A stretch of DNA of 64,000 nt, from positions 1 through 64,000 of the forward strand of contig NZ_JAODNV010000014.1 of NCBI RefSeq assembly GCF_025398195.1. Direction: 5' to 3'. This DNA comes from Chelativorans petroleitrophicus. GTDB lineage: Bacteria; Pseudomonadota; Alphaproteobacteria; Rhizobiales; Rhizobiaceae. Of the stretch, positions 46,172-55,252 are shown piece after piece; position 1 is the first letter of the stretch, and every line of letters begins with the position of its first letter. The translations under genes and the position numbers were made by a program. The notes below the pieces were generated by a model, which did not search any database, was not told where the DNA came from, and was given only the letters and a program-made list of their open reading frames with translations.

Positions 46172-47323
46172 CTAGAGCTCCAACGGCGGCACATCGAGCC
46201 AGCGGCGCTCGGCCCAGGATTTGAGCCCAAGTTCGGCAAGCTGCACGCCCTTGGCCCCCTCCTCCAAGCCGAAAGACCAGGGCGCATCCTCCGCCACATG
46301 ACGCAGGAAGCCTTCCCACTGCACCTTGAAGCCGTTTTCGAGTGGCTGGTTGTCCGGCACCTCCTCCCAATGTTCGAAGAAGTTCATCGTCTGCGGCTGG
46401 TCGGGATTCCAGACGGGCTTCGGCGTGTTCACGCGGTGCTGGGTCCAGCACTTATGCAGACCCGCGACGGCAGAGCCGTGCGTGCCGTCCACCTGGAAGG
46501 TGACGAGATCGTCACGGCGCACGCGCACGGCCCAGCTCGAATTGATCTGGGCGACGATGCCGCCTTCCAGCTCGAACGTGGCATAGGCCGCATCGTCTGC
46601 GTCGGCCCTGTAGGGCTTTCCGGCCTCGTCCACACGCTCGGGAATATGGTTGGCGCCGAGGCAGGAAAGCGCCTTCACCGGCGCAAAGGTGTTGTCGAGC
46701 ACGTAGCGCCAGTGGCACAGCATGTCGAGGATGATGCCTCCACCATCCGCCTTGCGGTAGTTCCAGGAGGGACGCTGCGCCTTCTGCCAATCGCCCTCGA
46801 ACACCCAGTAGCCGAATTCGCCGCGCACCGAGAGGATGCGGCCGAAGAAGCCCACGTCGCGCAGCATTCTGAGCTTCATGAGACCGGGAAGGAAGAGCTT
46901 GTCCTGCACGACCCCGTGCTTGAGGCCGGAGGCGCGGGCCTTGCGCGCGATGGCAACGGCCGCCTCGAGGCTGTCGGCGGTGGGCTTTTCGCAATAGACG
47001 TTCTTGCCGGCCGCTAGCGCCTTTTCCAGGAGGCCGGCGCGCATCTGCGTCGTGCCGGCGTCGAAGAAGATCTCGTCGTCCCTGTTGGCAAGTGCCGCAT
47101 CGAGATCGTCGGTGAAGCGTATGATGCCGTGCCTGTCGGCGATCGCGGCCACCCGGTCACGATTGCGCCCCACCAGGATCGGATCGACCTGCAACCTGTC
47201 GCCATTGGAGAGCGTGAGCCCGCCCTGGTCGCGGATAGCGAGGATGGAGCGCACCAGATGCTGGTTGTAGCCCATCCGTCCGGTGATGCCGTGCATGATG
47301 ATACCGACGCGGCGCTCTGCCAT
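46172..47323 (-). CDS. Gfo/Idh/MocA-family dehydrogenase paired with DUF993
   Basis: A 383-residue oxidoreductase. The nucleotide-binding loop is GITGRMG (residues 13-19), the Lys motif is NVYCEKPTADS and the active-site segment ADGGGIILDMLCHWRYVL carries Asp and His. The length is slightly above the family average because of a C-terminal extension. It is the first gene of the operon continuing with DUF993 and perhaps the ribose-type importer. A perfect GTAACT-ATCC-AGTTAC palindrome 21-36 bases before its ATG, just downstream of a TTGACG hexamer, is the likely TetR operator. Confidence 0.88.
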   Translation of the reverse strand: MAERRVGIIMHGITGRMGYNQHLVRSILAIRDQGGLTLSNGDRLQVDPILVGRNRDRVAAIADRHGIIRFTDDLDAALANRDDEIFFDAGTTQMRAGLLEKALAAGKNVYCEKPTADSLEAAVAIARKARASGLKHGVVQDKLFLPGLMKLRMLRDVGFFGRILSVRGEFGYWVFEGDWQKAQRPSWNYRKADGGGIILDMLCHWRYVLDNTFAPVKALSCLGANHIPERVDEAGKPYRADADDAAYATFELEGGIVAQINSSWAVRVRRDDLVTFQVDGTHGSAVAGLHKCWTQHRVNTPKPVWNPDQPQTMNFFEHWEEVPDNQPLENGFKVQWEGFLRHVAEDAPWSFGLEEGAKGVQLAELGLKSWAERRWLDVPPLEL

Positions 47324-47343
47324 ATCTGCACCCGATCAGAATT

Positions 47344-47359
47344 GTAACTATCCAGTTAC
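47344..47359. promoter_or_regulatory. TetR operator candidate in front of the Gfo-DUF993 operon
   Basis: GTAACT-ATCC-AGTTAC is a perfect inverted repeat. Read on the minus strand, it matches 13 of 16 positions of the site at 53850-53865. In the minus direction it follows a TTGACG -35-like hexamer (47384-47389) and a weak TAGGCA -10 (47361-47366), spaced 17 bases. A repressor bound here would block transcription. The TetR gene ends about 140 bases away. Confidence 0.65.
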
Positions 47360-47496
47360 TTGCCTACTGGACCGGAGCGCTCGCGTCAAGCGGGACGGCC
47401 GTACTTCCATGGCTTATTCGGGCTCGGACACAGATCGAGCGTGCCGGTACTCTGTTCAATATGCGGATTTGGTAGCCGCCTGCGGCGGCGACGGAA

Positions 47497-48156
47497 CTAC
47501 TCTGCCTTGACCGAGGCAAGAACGGTCCTGACCAGATGCTCCTCCCATTCGGCCAGCCGCTCCGGCTCGGTGAGGTTGCGGCCGAAGATGACCGAGAGGG
47601 TGTGCCGGTTGGACAGGTAGAAGAAGCCGAGCGAGGCGATGGTGAGATAGACGTTGAGCGGGTCGATGCCCGCGCGGAACACGCCAAGCTCCACCCCCCG
47701 TTTCAGAACCTGCTCCAGCTCCGTCACCAGATGGGAGTGCATCTCCCTCAGCCGGGGCGATCCCTTCAGATGCACGGCCCGGTGGAGGTTCTCCGTGTTC
47801 AGCAGGCTGATGAATTCAGGATGGTCGAGGAAATAGTGCCAGGTGAACCGCGCGAGCTCCGACAGGGCTTCCTCCGGCTCCTTCTGGGTGATGTCCAGCT
47901 TCCGTTCGGCCGAGCGGATCGCGGCGTAGGCCGCCTCCAGAACGGCGACATAGAGGCCGATCTTGTCACCGAAATAGTGGTAGAGCATGCGCTTGTTGGT
48001 GCCCGCGCGCTGGGCGATGGTGTCCACGCGCGCGCCGCCGATGCCCTTTTCGGCGAATTCCGCCGTCGCCGCCTCCAGGATCACTGCCTGCGTGCGAACC
48101 GGATCGCGGCCCGTCCGCTGCCGGCCCACCATCGGTTGCGCCTTGCTATCCACCAT
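47497..48156 (-). CDS. TetR-family transcriptional repressor
   Basis: A 219-residue regulator. The N-terminal TetR helix-turn-helix has IGGARVDTIAQRAGTNKRML followed by YHYFGDKIGLYVAVLE. The C-terminal ligand-binding domain has a TetR_C-like ALSELARFTWHYFLDHPEF segment and FFYLSNRHTLSVIFG. It is the last gene of the Ugp-type importer operon and sits immediately upstream of the Gfo-DUF993 operon. Matching palindromes precede both operons, so it probably represses both and responds to the imported sugar or a derivative. AGGAG lies before the ATG. Confidence 0.9.
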   Translation of the reverse strand: MVDSKAQPMVGRQRTGRDPVRTQAVILEAATAEFAEKGIGGARVDTIAQRAGTNKRMLYHYFGDKIGLYVAVLEAAYAAIRSAERKLDITQKEPEEALSELARFTWHYFLDHPEFISLLNTENLHRAVHLKGSPRLREMHSHLVTELEQVLKRGVELGVFRAGIDPLNVYLTIASLGFFYLSNRHTLSVIFGRNLTEPERLAEWEEHLVRTVLASVKAE

Positions 48157-48214
48157 TTCACTCCTGTCCTTCGGCGCGCGGGCGACGCCTCGCCTTTGAA
48201 GTCGGTGACAGCCT

Positions 48215-49300
<1,086 letters not shown>

Positions 49301-49317
49301 CAGCAAAGTCTCCGAGA

Positions 49318-50409
49318 TCAGGCAGAGCCGGATGGCGAGCGCTGCGGAATCCAGCTCTCGTAATAGGGATGATCGGAGCCGATGGGGAATCTTGCCTCCT
49401 CCCGCGTGCGTGCCGAGTGGTAGAACGCAGCCACCAGCTCGAGGGCCGCGCGCGCATCGCTAGTGGTGACAGGCGGCTCCCTGCCCTCCACGATTGCCGT
49501 ATGAAAGTCGCGCATCTGCCCGGCGAAGCGGCGCGGCACAGGCTTCCAACCGGAAAGCAGCGCGTCAATCTCGGCTTTCACCTTCTCGTCGCGCGGGACG
49601 ATCCGCCACGGGTCGTCACCCAGCGAATAGGGAAAGTGGCTCGACTCGAAGGTGACGTTCTCGAAGGCCAGATGCAGGCGCGAGATTTCCTCGCGCGCCC
49701 CCAGCGTGGCGGTGAGCGAGGCGAGCGCGCCGCTTTCCATCTCCAGGGTGGCCGAGGCGCAGTCCTCCACCTCGATGTCGTGGATGCGGGTCGCCACCCG
49801 GCCGAAGAGCGCCGCCGGGCGCCCCATGAGCCACATCAGCATGTCGTGGATATGTATGGAGTGAGACATGAGAACCCCGCCGAGTTCCGTCGCCCATTTG
49901 CCGCGCCAGGCCACCTGATAGTATTCCGGCAGGCGCTGCCAGAACGTCTCGGCCGTACCCACATAGGGCTTGCCCGCGATTCCAGCGTCGATGATCTTCC
50001 TGGCCTTCATCACGCCGTCGCCGTAGCGGTACTGGAAGATGGGCATGAGCTTGCCCTTCGACCGCTTTTCGGCGGCGATCACCTCGTCGATTTCCTTGAG
50101 CGAGCCTACGAGCGGCTTTTCGCAGATCACGTGCTTGCCGGCCGCAAGCGCGGCCATGATCTGCCCGTAGTGGATCGAGGCCGGTGTGCAGATATCCACG
50201 ACGTCAATGTCGTCCATGGCGAGGACTTCATCGAAGGCCGTGCACCGGCGCTCGATATCGAACTCGCCGGCGAGCGCCGAAAGCCGCTCGGCATTCACAT
50301 CGCAGAGCGCGACCACGCGGTACCGGTCGCTGTTGGGCAAGTAGCCCTCGAGGATGTGGGTGCGGCCGATCCCGCATCCCACGACGGCGACCGTCAGACG
50401 CTCCGGCAT
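49318..50409 (-). CDS. Gfo/Idh/MocA-family dehydrogenase inside the importer operon (ThuB-like position)
   Basis: A 363-residue oxidoreductase. It has GCGIGRTHI (residues 11-19), [11 protein letters not shown] and an active-site segment [19 protein letters not shown] with His residues. It probably oxidises the imported saccharide, by analogy with ThuB, the dehydrogenase encoded with the thuEFGK importer in Sinorhizobium meliloti. AGGGA lies 7 bases before the ATG at 50409. An upstream in-frame ATG at 50436 falls inside an 18-base perfect palindrome and is less likely to be used. Confidence 0.88.
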   Translation of the reverse strand: MPERLTVAVVGCGIGRTHILEGYLPNSDRYRVVALCDVNAERLSALAGEFDIERRCTAFDEVLAMDDIDVVDICTPASIHYGQIMAALAAGKHVICEKPLVGSLKEIDEVIAAEKRSKGKLMPIFQYRYGDGVMKARKIIDAGIAGKPYVGTAETFWQRLPEYYQVAWRGKWATELGGVLMSHSIHIHDMLMWLMGRPAALFGRVATRIHDIEVEDCASATLEMESGALASLTATLGAREEISRLHLAFENVTFESSHFPYSLGDDPWRIVPRDEKVKAEIDALLSGWKPVPRRFAGQMRDFHTAIVEGREPPVTTSDARAALELVAAFYHSARTREEARFPIGSDHPYYESWIPQRSPSGSA

Positions 50410-50431
50410 GGGCTTTCCCTGTTTTCGCGAC

Positions 50432-50449
50432 GCCATGTCGCGACATGGC
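50432..50449. promoter_or_regulatory. 18-base perfect palindrome between permease and dehydrogenase genes
   Basis: GCCATGTCG is followed directly by its reverse complement CGACATGGC. The palindrome is in the 75-base gap inside the importer operon, 23-40 bases before the dehydrogenase start. It could be an operator for an internal promoter or, in RNA, a compact 7-bp hairpin with a CGCG loop. No second copy was noticed in the window. Confidence 0.5.
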
Positions 50450-50484
50450 AGAGTTTTAGGATCATGGGCACCTTCCTTTCGGCC

Positions 50485-51366
50485 TCAGCGCTTCAATCCC
50501 GTCGTGGCGATCCCCTCGATCAGCAGACGCTGGAAAAACAGGAAGAAGAAGAACACCGGAACGAGGGACAGGATGGACATGGCGAAAAGCCCGGACCAGT
50601 CCGACAGGCCCGTGGAATCCACGAATGAGCGCAGGCCGAGCTGCACCGTATAGTCGCGCATGTCGGTCAGGTAGATCAGCGGGCCGAAGAAATCGTCCCA
50701 GGTCCAGATGAAGGTGAAAATCGCTGCGGTGGCGAGCACCGGGAGCGACAGGGGCAGCATCACCTTCCAGTAGATGCGCCAGGCGCTGCAGCCGTCCATC
50801 ATCGCCGCCTCGGTGAGCTCTCGCGGGATGCCGCGGAAGAACTGCACCATCAGGAAGATGAAGAACGCATCGACGGCGAGATATTTCGGCACCACGAGGG
50901 GCAGGAACGTGCCGACCCAGCCCAGATTGAGGAAGAGCACGTATTGGGGAACCAGCGTGACATGATAGGGCAGCATGAGCGTGCCCAGCATGATGGCGAA
51001 CCAGAAATTGCGCCCCCAGAAATTGAGCCGCGCGAAGGCATACGCCGCCAGCGAGCAGGCCATCAGATTGCCGATGACGCACAGGATCGAGATGACGAAG
51101 GAGTTCCAGAAGAAAGTGCCGAAGCTTTCCTGCAGGCCGAACCAGCCTCGCGGATAGGCATCGAAGGAAATCGAAGACGGAATGAGCGAGGTAGAGGAAA
51201 AGATCTCCTCCTCGGGCCGGAACGAGGCGGAAAGCATCCACAGGAGCGGGTAGAGCATGATGAACGACCCGCCGATGAGCAGCCCGTGCAGGAGGACGGA
51301 CATCCAGAGCTTGCGCTTTGTGAGGCCGCGCTGCTGCGTCTCGTCGAATGCCGCGATGTCAGTCAT
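50485..51366 (-). CDS. carbohydrate ABC importer permease (MalG type)
   Basis: A 293-residue inner-membrane CUT1 permease with about six helices. The first is in LIGGSFIMLYPLLWMLSASF. The EAA loop ELTEAAMMDGCSAWRIYWK precedes LPLSLPVLATAAIFTFIWTW. It overlaps the 3' end of the MalF-type gene by 8 bases. It forms the channel with that protein for the substrate captured by the twin-arginine-type binding protein encoded at the head of the operon. Confidence 0.93.
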   Translation of the reverse strand: MTDIAAFDETQQRGLTKRKLWMSVLLHGLLIGGSFIMLYPLLWMLSASFRPEEEIFSSTSLIPSSISFDAYPRGWFGLQESFGTFFWNSFVISILCVIGNLMACSLAAYAFARLNFWGRNFWFAIMLGTLMLPYHVTLVPQYVLFLNLGWVGTFLPLVVPKYLAVDAFFIFLMVQFFRGIPRELTEAAMMDGCSAWRIYWKVMLPLSLPVLATAAIFTFIWTWDDFFGPLIYLTDMRDYTVQLGLRSFVDSTGLSDWSGLFAMSILSLVPVFFFFLFFQRLLIEGIATTGLKR

Positions 51367-52294
51367 CGTAGTGCACCCAGTAGCGAGCGGTGAGGAAGGA
51401 GAAGGCGGTGAACAGCGCGATGATCACCAGGAGGACCCAGGCGAGCGCGGAGGCATATCCCATGCGGAAAAAGCCGAACGCCTCCTGATAGAGATAGAGC
51501 GTGTAGAACAGCGTCGAATTGATCGGCCCGCCCGTGCCGCCTGAAATGATGAAGGCCGGGGTGAAGGCCTTGAAGGCCTCGATGGTCTGCACCACCGCGT
51601 TGAAGAAGACCACGGGCGTGAGGAGCGGCAGCGTGATCTTCCAGAACTGACGCCACTTGGACGCGCCGTCCAGCTCGGCCGCCTCGTACATGTCCTGCGG
51701 AATCTGCCTGAGGCCGGCCAGGAAGATGATCATGGGTGAGCCGAACTGCCAGACCGCCAGCACGATGAGCGTGTAGATCGAATAGTTGGGATTCGAGATC
51801 CAGCTCGGCCCCTCGATGCCGAAGTTGGCGAGGAAGGAATTGACGAGCCCGTCGCCCGCAAACAGCTGCCGCCACAGCACCGAGATCGCCACGGAGGCGC
51901 CGAGCAGCGAGGGCAGGTAGAAGATGGCGCGATACCAGGGAAGCCCGCGAATGCCCCGATTGAGTGCCATCGCGACGGCGAGCGCGAAGATGAGCTTCAG
52001 GGGCACCGACACCAGCACGAAGAAGAAGGTCACCCGCATGGAAGCCATGAATTTCGGATCGGCCGTCGCGATGCGGATGTAGTTGTCGAGGCCGATCCAT
52101 CGCGGCGCAGTGAGCAGGTCGAAACTCGTGAAGGAAAGATAGAGTGACACCAGCGCCGGCCCCGCGGTGAGCCCGAAGAAGCCGATGAACCACGGCAAAA
52201 GGAACATGTACCCCGCACCATTGCGCGTCCAGGCGCGCGCGAGCCAGCCGCGGGATTGAGCACTGATCGGCCCGGAAGTGGCGATGGTTGTCAT
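51359..52294 (-). CDS. carbohydrate ABC importer permease (MalF type)
   Basis: A 311-residue inner-membrane CUT1 permease. The first helix is in YMFLLPWFIGFFGLTAGPALV. The EAA loop DMYEAAELDGASKWRQFWK is followed by ITLPLLTPVVFFNAVVQ. A GGTGGPINSTLFYTLYLYQ segment lies in the periplasmic loop before the last helix, typical of this class. The 201-base gap between it and the binding-protein gene includes a short hairpin at 52484-52497; the rest shows no gene. Confidence 0.93.
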   Translation of the reverse strand: MTTIATSGPISAQSRGWLARAWTRNGAGYMFLLPWFIGFFGLTAGPALVSLYLSFTSFDLLTAPRWIGLDNYIRIATADPKFMASMRVTFFFVLVSVPLKLIFALAVAMALNRGIRGLPWYRAIFYLPSLLGASVAISVLWRQLFAGDGLVNSFLANFGIEGPSWISNPNYSIYTLIVLAVWQFGSPMIIFLAGLRQIPQDMYEAAELDGASKWRQFWKITLPLLTPVVFFNAVVQTIEAFKAFTPAFIISGGTGGPINSTLFYTLYLYQEAFGFFRMGYASALAWVLLVIIALFTAFSFLTARYWVHYDD

Positions 52295-52483
52295 GAGCTG
52301 CGGTTTCGCATTGGGTGATGCACGGAAGCGCCCTGCCCTCCCTACTCTGCCTCAGCGCGGGGCATGCCGGGCAGCCGCTCGGGGCGGAGCAGGACATGGC
52401 AGGAACCTGTCCCCGCCCTCCCGTCTAAGCACGGTACGCGACATGCCCTTGCAGGACCCCCGTCCCGAACGCGCCGATGGAGC

Positions 52484-52497
52484 AAGGCGAAAGCCTT
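52484..52497 (-). other. short hairpin at the binding-protein stop codon
   Basis: AAGGC and GCCTT pair around a GAAA loop (plus-strand reading), touching the stop codon of the binding-protein gene. It may stabilise the upstream message, as in other importer operons, but it is short. Confidence 0.3.
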
Positions 52498-53788
52498 AGC
52501 CCCGTGCGAGAATGGATTCCGCCTCGGCGATGAAGGCCTCGGCGCCCGACTGCGGCGTGTGCTGCCCGAAGGCCACTTCCTGGCTGACCCGCAACAGCAT
52601 CCTGTCGATCTCGCCCGCGCCCAGCGGCGGCGGAGGCGGCAGGGGGCCGGCGAGGTCGCCAAGCCCGCCGATATATTCGACCGCCGCGCGGCCCGTATCG
52701 TCGAGCTTGGGGGCCAGCGATTCCCGTACCGCGGACGACTCAGGCACGCCACGTTCGACGTCCAGGATTTCCGCCGCCTTCGGATCGTTGACGAAGAAGG
52801 AGATGTAGGCCGCCGCCGCTTCCGGATTCTGGCTCTGCGAGGAAATCGAGAAGAACATGGAAGGCTTGCGGTAATGGCCGCCGCCCACCCCGGCCGCGAT
52901 GCGCGGATAGGCGTGCATGACGATCGGGTCCTTGTTCAGCGCCTGATAGCCCACGAGCTGATTGGAGTGGCCATAGGAGACGGCGGCATGACCAAGCGAA
53001 ACCATGCCGGTTTCGATCTGGTTCTTGTCCAGCGCCTGCACGTCGGGCGGCACGCAGGCCTTCGCCTCGCGCATGGCCGCCCAAAGCTCGAACCACTCGC
53101 GCACATCCTCCGCGTCGAAAGCGAGCTGCCCGTCCTCCGTGTAGAGCGCCTTGCCGCGCTGGCGTACATAGTTCTCGAAGAAGGGCTCGAGACCCGAGCC
53201 GTCCGCTATGCCGTAGAAATTCCTGCGCTTGCCGGCATTGGTGATTTCCATGCCGATGCGCTGCAGCTCATCGAAGGTGAGGGAGTTGTCGGGAATGTCG
53301 ATTCCCACCTCATCGAAGGCCGCCTTGTTGATCATCATGGCGGAGGAGTTGGCCCCGAGGCTGATGCCGTAGAGCGCCCCGTCGACGGAACCGCCGTCAA
53401 GCGCGGCCTGGTCGAAGCCAGACAAATTCAGCACATCCGGCACAAACTCGTCGAGCGGGGCCAGCGCATCCCGGCGGGCATATTCGAAGATGTAGCGGTA
53501 ATCCATCTGGATGATGTCGGGCGCGTTGCGCCCGGCCACCTGCGTGGCGAGCCTGGGCCAGTAATCGTCCCAGCCGACCGTCTCCCCGTCGATCTGCACG
53601 CCCGGATTCTGCTCCATATAAAGCTTGGTGACCTCAAACGTGCGTTCAGCACGAGGCTGGGAGCCCCACCACATGAGCCGCAACCGCGTCTCCTGACCGA
53701 AGGCCAGGCGTGGAGCCCCGATCGCCGTAGCCGACAGCGCTGCCGCCCCTCCGGCGAGAATCGTGCGCCTGCTCACTCTCGAAACCAT
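52496..53788 (-). CDS. ABC importer sugar-binding protein with twin-arginine-like signal
   Basis: A 430-residue extracellular solute-binding family 1 protein. The N-terminus has SRVSRRTILAGGAAALS, a twin-arginine-like signal (SRRT followed by a hydrophobic stretch), with likely cleavage near AFGQ (about residue 32). The mature protein has LRLMWWGSQPRAERTFEVTK, NPGVQIDGETVGWDDYW and NAPDIIQMDYRYIFEYARR. It captures the sugar for the downstream permeases. It is the first gene of the SBP-MalF-MalG-dehydrogenase-UgpC-TetR operon. GGGAGGA lies before the ATG, and the promoter region carries TetR-type palindromes. Confidence 0.93.
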   Translation of the reverse strand: MVSRVSRRTILAGGAAALSATAIGAPRLAFGQETRLRLMWWGSQPRAERTFEVTKLYMEQNPGVQIDGETVGWDDYWPRLATQVAGRNAPDIIQMDYRYIFEYARRDALAPLDEFVPDVLNLSGFDQAALDGGSVDGALYGISLGANSSAMMINKAAFDEVGIDIPDNSLTFDELQRIGMEITNAGKRRNFYGIADGSGLEPFFENYVRQRGKALYTEDGQLAFDAEDVREWFELWAAMREAKACVPPDVQALDKNQIETGMVSLGHAAVSYGHSNQLVGYQALNKDPIVMHAYPRIAAGVGGGHYRKPSMFFSISSQSQNPEAAAAYISFFVNDPKAAEILDVERGVPESSAVRESLAPKLDDTGRAAVEYIGGLGDLAGPLPPPPPLGAGEIDRMLLRVSQEVAFGQHTPQSGAEAFIAEAESILARG

Positions 53789-53806
53789 CGATTTCCTCCC
53801 TTAATC

Positions 53807-53839
53807 GCCGGTCCGGCTTTCGCGGCGGGCCGGTCTGGC
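53807..53839. repeat. 11-base direct repeat spaced by two helical turns
   Basis: GCCGGTCCGGC at 53807-53817 and GCCGGTCTGGC at 53829-53839 start exactly 22 bases apart, between the TetR-type operator and the binding-protein ATG. The first copy is itself a perfect palindrome around its central T. It could be a second regulatory site in the leader. Confidence 0.35.
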
Positions 53840-53849
53840 TGAGCGATAA

Positions 53850-53894
53850 ATAACCAGATAGTTACGAAAGTAACCGAGAGGATGGAACTGTCAA
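53850..53894 (-). promoter_or_regulatory. promoter with overlapping TetR-type operators for the importer operon
   Basis: A TTGACA -35 hexamer (minus strand, 53889-53894) is followed by three TAAC/GTTA half sites at 53851-53874. These form two overlapping palindromes: TAACCAGATAGTTA and GTTAC-GAAA-GTAAC. The first resembles the perfect palindrome at 47344-47359 at 13 of 16 positions. The array covers the expected -10 and start, so it suits a repressor. The TetR protein encoded at the end of this operon is the candidate. Confidence 0.65.
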
Positions 53895-54013
53895 GGTGGA
53901 GCGTTCGGCGCCTGTTAAGGGACTTCCCGCAGGGTGACCGATTTGGCGGGAGGCGCGTTGTCTTATGATTGATTCCTGCTGACTCCTCGTCCGTCACCGG
54001 CTACGAAAGCGGC

Positions 54014-54970
54014 ATGACCTCAGGACCCGTCCCCACCTACGACGACGTGCTAGCCGCGGAACGACGCATCCGCCCGTATGTCCATCGCACGCCGGTGCTC
54101 ACGTCGGAGTATTTCGACACGCTGAGCGGTGCGCGGCTCTTCTTCAAATGCGAGAACCTGCAGAAAACTGGCGCCTTCAAGGCACGCGGCGCCGTCAATG
54201 CCGTGTTCTCCCTGCCGGAGGCGCAAGCCGCGAAAGGTGTGGCAACCCATTCCTCGGGCAATCACGGGCAGGCGCTCTGCTATGCCGCCCGGCGCCGCGG
54301 CATTCCGGCCACGGTGGTCATGCCGCACACCGCGCCCGCCGCCAAGAAGGCGGCCGTGCGCGCCTATGGCGGCACCATTGTCGAATGTGCCCCATCGATG
54401 GACGCGCGTGAGGAGACGCTGAACCGGGAACTGGCCAGAACAGGCGCCGACCTCGTGCATCCTTATGCCGACGCGCGTGTCATCGCTGGCCAGGGAACGT
54501 GCGCGAAGGAACTGATCGAGGACTGCGGCCCGCTCGACGCTCTCATCGCCCCGATCGGCGGCGGCGGACTGATTTCCGGCACCTGTCTCACCATCGCCGC
54601 GATTGCGCCAGGGGTCTCCGTTTACGGGGCCGAGCCTGCCAGGGCCGACGACGCGCTGCGTTCGCTGAAGGCAGGCCATATCATCACCGAGAACGCACCC
54701 GAGACGATCGCCGACGGGCTGAAGGCATCGCTCAAGGACCTGACCTGGCATTTCATCTCGCGGCACGTGACGGACATCTTCACCGCGACCGAGGAGGAGA
54801 TCGTGGAGGCGATGCTGCTCGTGTGGGAACGCATGAAGCTCGTCATCGAGCCTTCGAGCGCGGTGACGGTCGCGGCCGTTCTGAAAAACCGTGCCGCTTT
54901 CTCCGGCGTGCGCGTCGGCGTGATCCTCTCCGGTGGCAATGTCGATCTCGACCGGCTGCCCTGGCAGTAG
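54014..54970 (+). CDS. PLP-dependent threonine/serine dehydratase-like enzyme
   Basis: A 318-residue fold-type II PLP enzyme of the catabolic threonine dehydratase/serine racemase/hydroxyaspartate dehydratase group. The PLP Lys is in NLQKTGAFKARGA, the Asn loop is SSGNHGQAL and the phosphate-binding loop is PIGGGGLISG. It lacks a C-terminal ACT domain, so it is not the isoleucine-pathway IlvA. It would convert a hydroxyamino acid to a keto acid and ammonia, or racemise serine. It is divergent from the importer operon across 225 bases that hold TetR-type operators. The ATG at 54014 is chosen over a TTG at 53969. Confidence 0.88.
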   Translation: MTSGPVPTYDDVLAAERRIRPYVHRTPVLTSEYFDTLSGARLFFKCENLQKTGAFKARGAVNAVFSLPEAQAAKGVATHSSGNHGQALCYAARRRGIPATVVMPHTAPAAKKAAVRAYGGTIVECAPSMDAREETLNRELARTGADLVHPYADARVIAGQGTCAKELIEDCGPLDALIAPIGGGGLISGTCLTIAAIAPGVSVYGAEPARADDALRSLKAGHIITENAPETIADGLKASLKDLTWHFISRHVTDIFTATEEEIVEAMLLVWERMKLVIEPSSAVTVAAVLKNRAAFSGVRVGVILSGGNVDLDRLPWQ

Positions 54971-55179
54971 GTCGTCGCGTTTGCTGAAGATCAGAGCGGC
55001 GGCGACGCTGTTTGCGGTGCCGGCGGCAGAATGCGTATTTTTTGCCGCTCGCTCTTCAAGAAGGGTTGATTGACGGCCGCCCGCCGTTGCTAAGAGGCTT
55101 ATGGGCGTATATTTTCAGAGCCGTCAGAGGTTCCAGTCCCAAACCCTCCATACAGTGTCGGTCGGTTGGTGCGTCTGTG

Positions 55180-55199
55180 CTCGAGCAGGGGCGCTCGAG
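55180..55199. promoter_or_regulatory. inverted repeat upstream of the thuA-like gene
   Basis: CTCGAGC at 55180-55186 and GCTCGAG at 55193-55199 form a perfect 7-base inverted repeat around AGGGGC, 54 bases before the thuA-like start. It lies in a 282-base gap with no gene. It may be an operator or a leader hairpin. Another stem-like element (GCGGCA/TGCCGC, 55023-55048) lies earlier in the gap. Confidence 0.4.
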
Positions 55200-55252
55200 A
55201 AATAGTGGCGGGGAATCCTGAAACGACAACCATCAAGACAATAAGGGATGCC

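Noticed and set aside
45107-47017. 636-codon plus-strand frame opposite DUF993 and the dehydrogenase gene
   Set aside because: It runs through two genuine genes and their junction, and its composition is typical of antisense frames.
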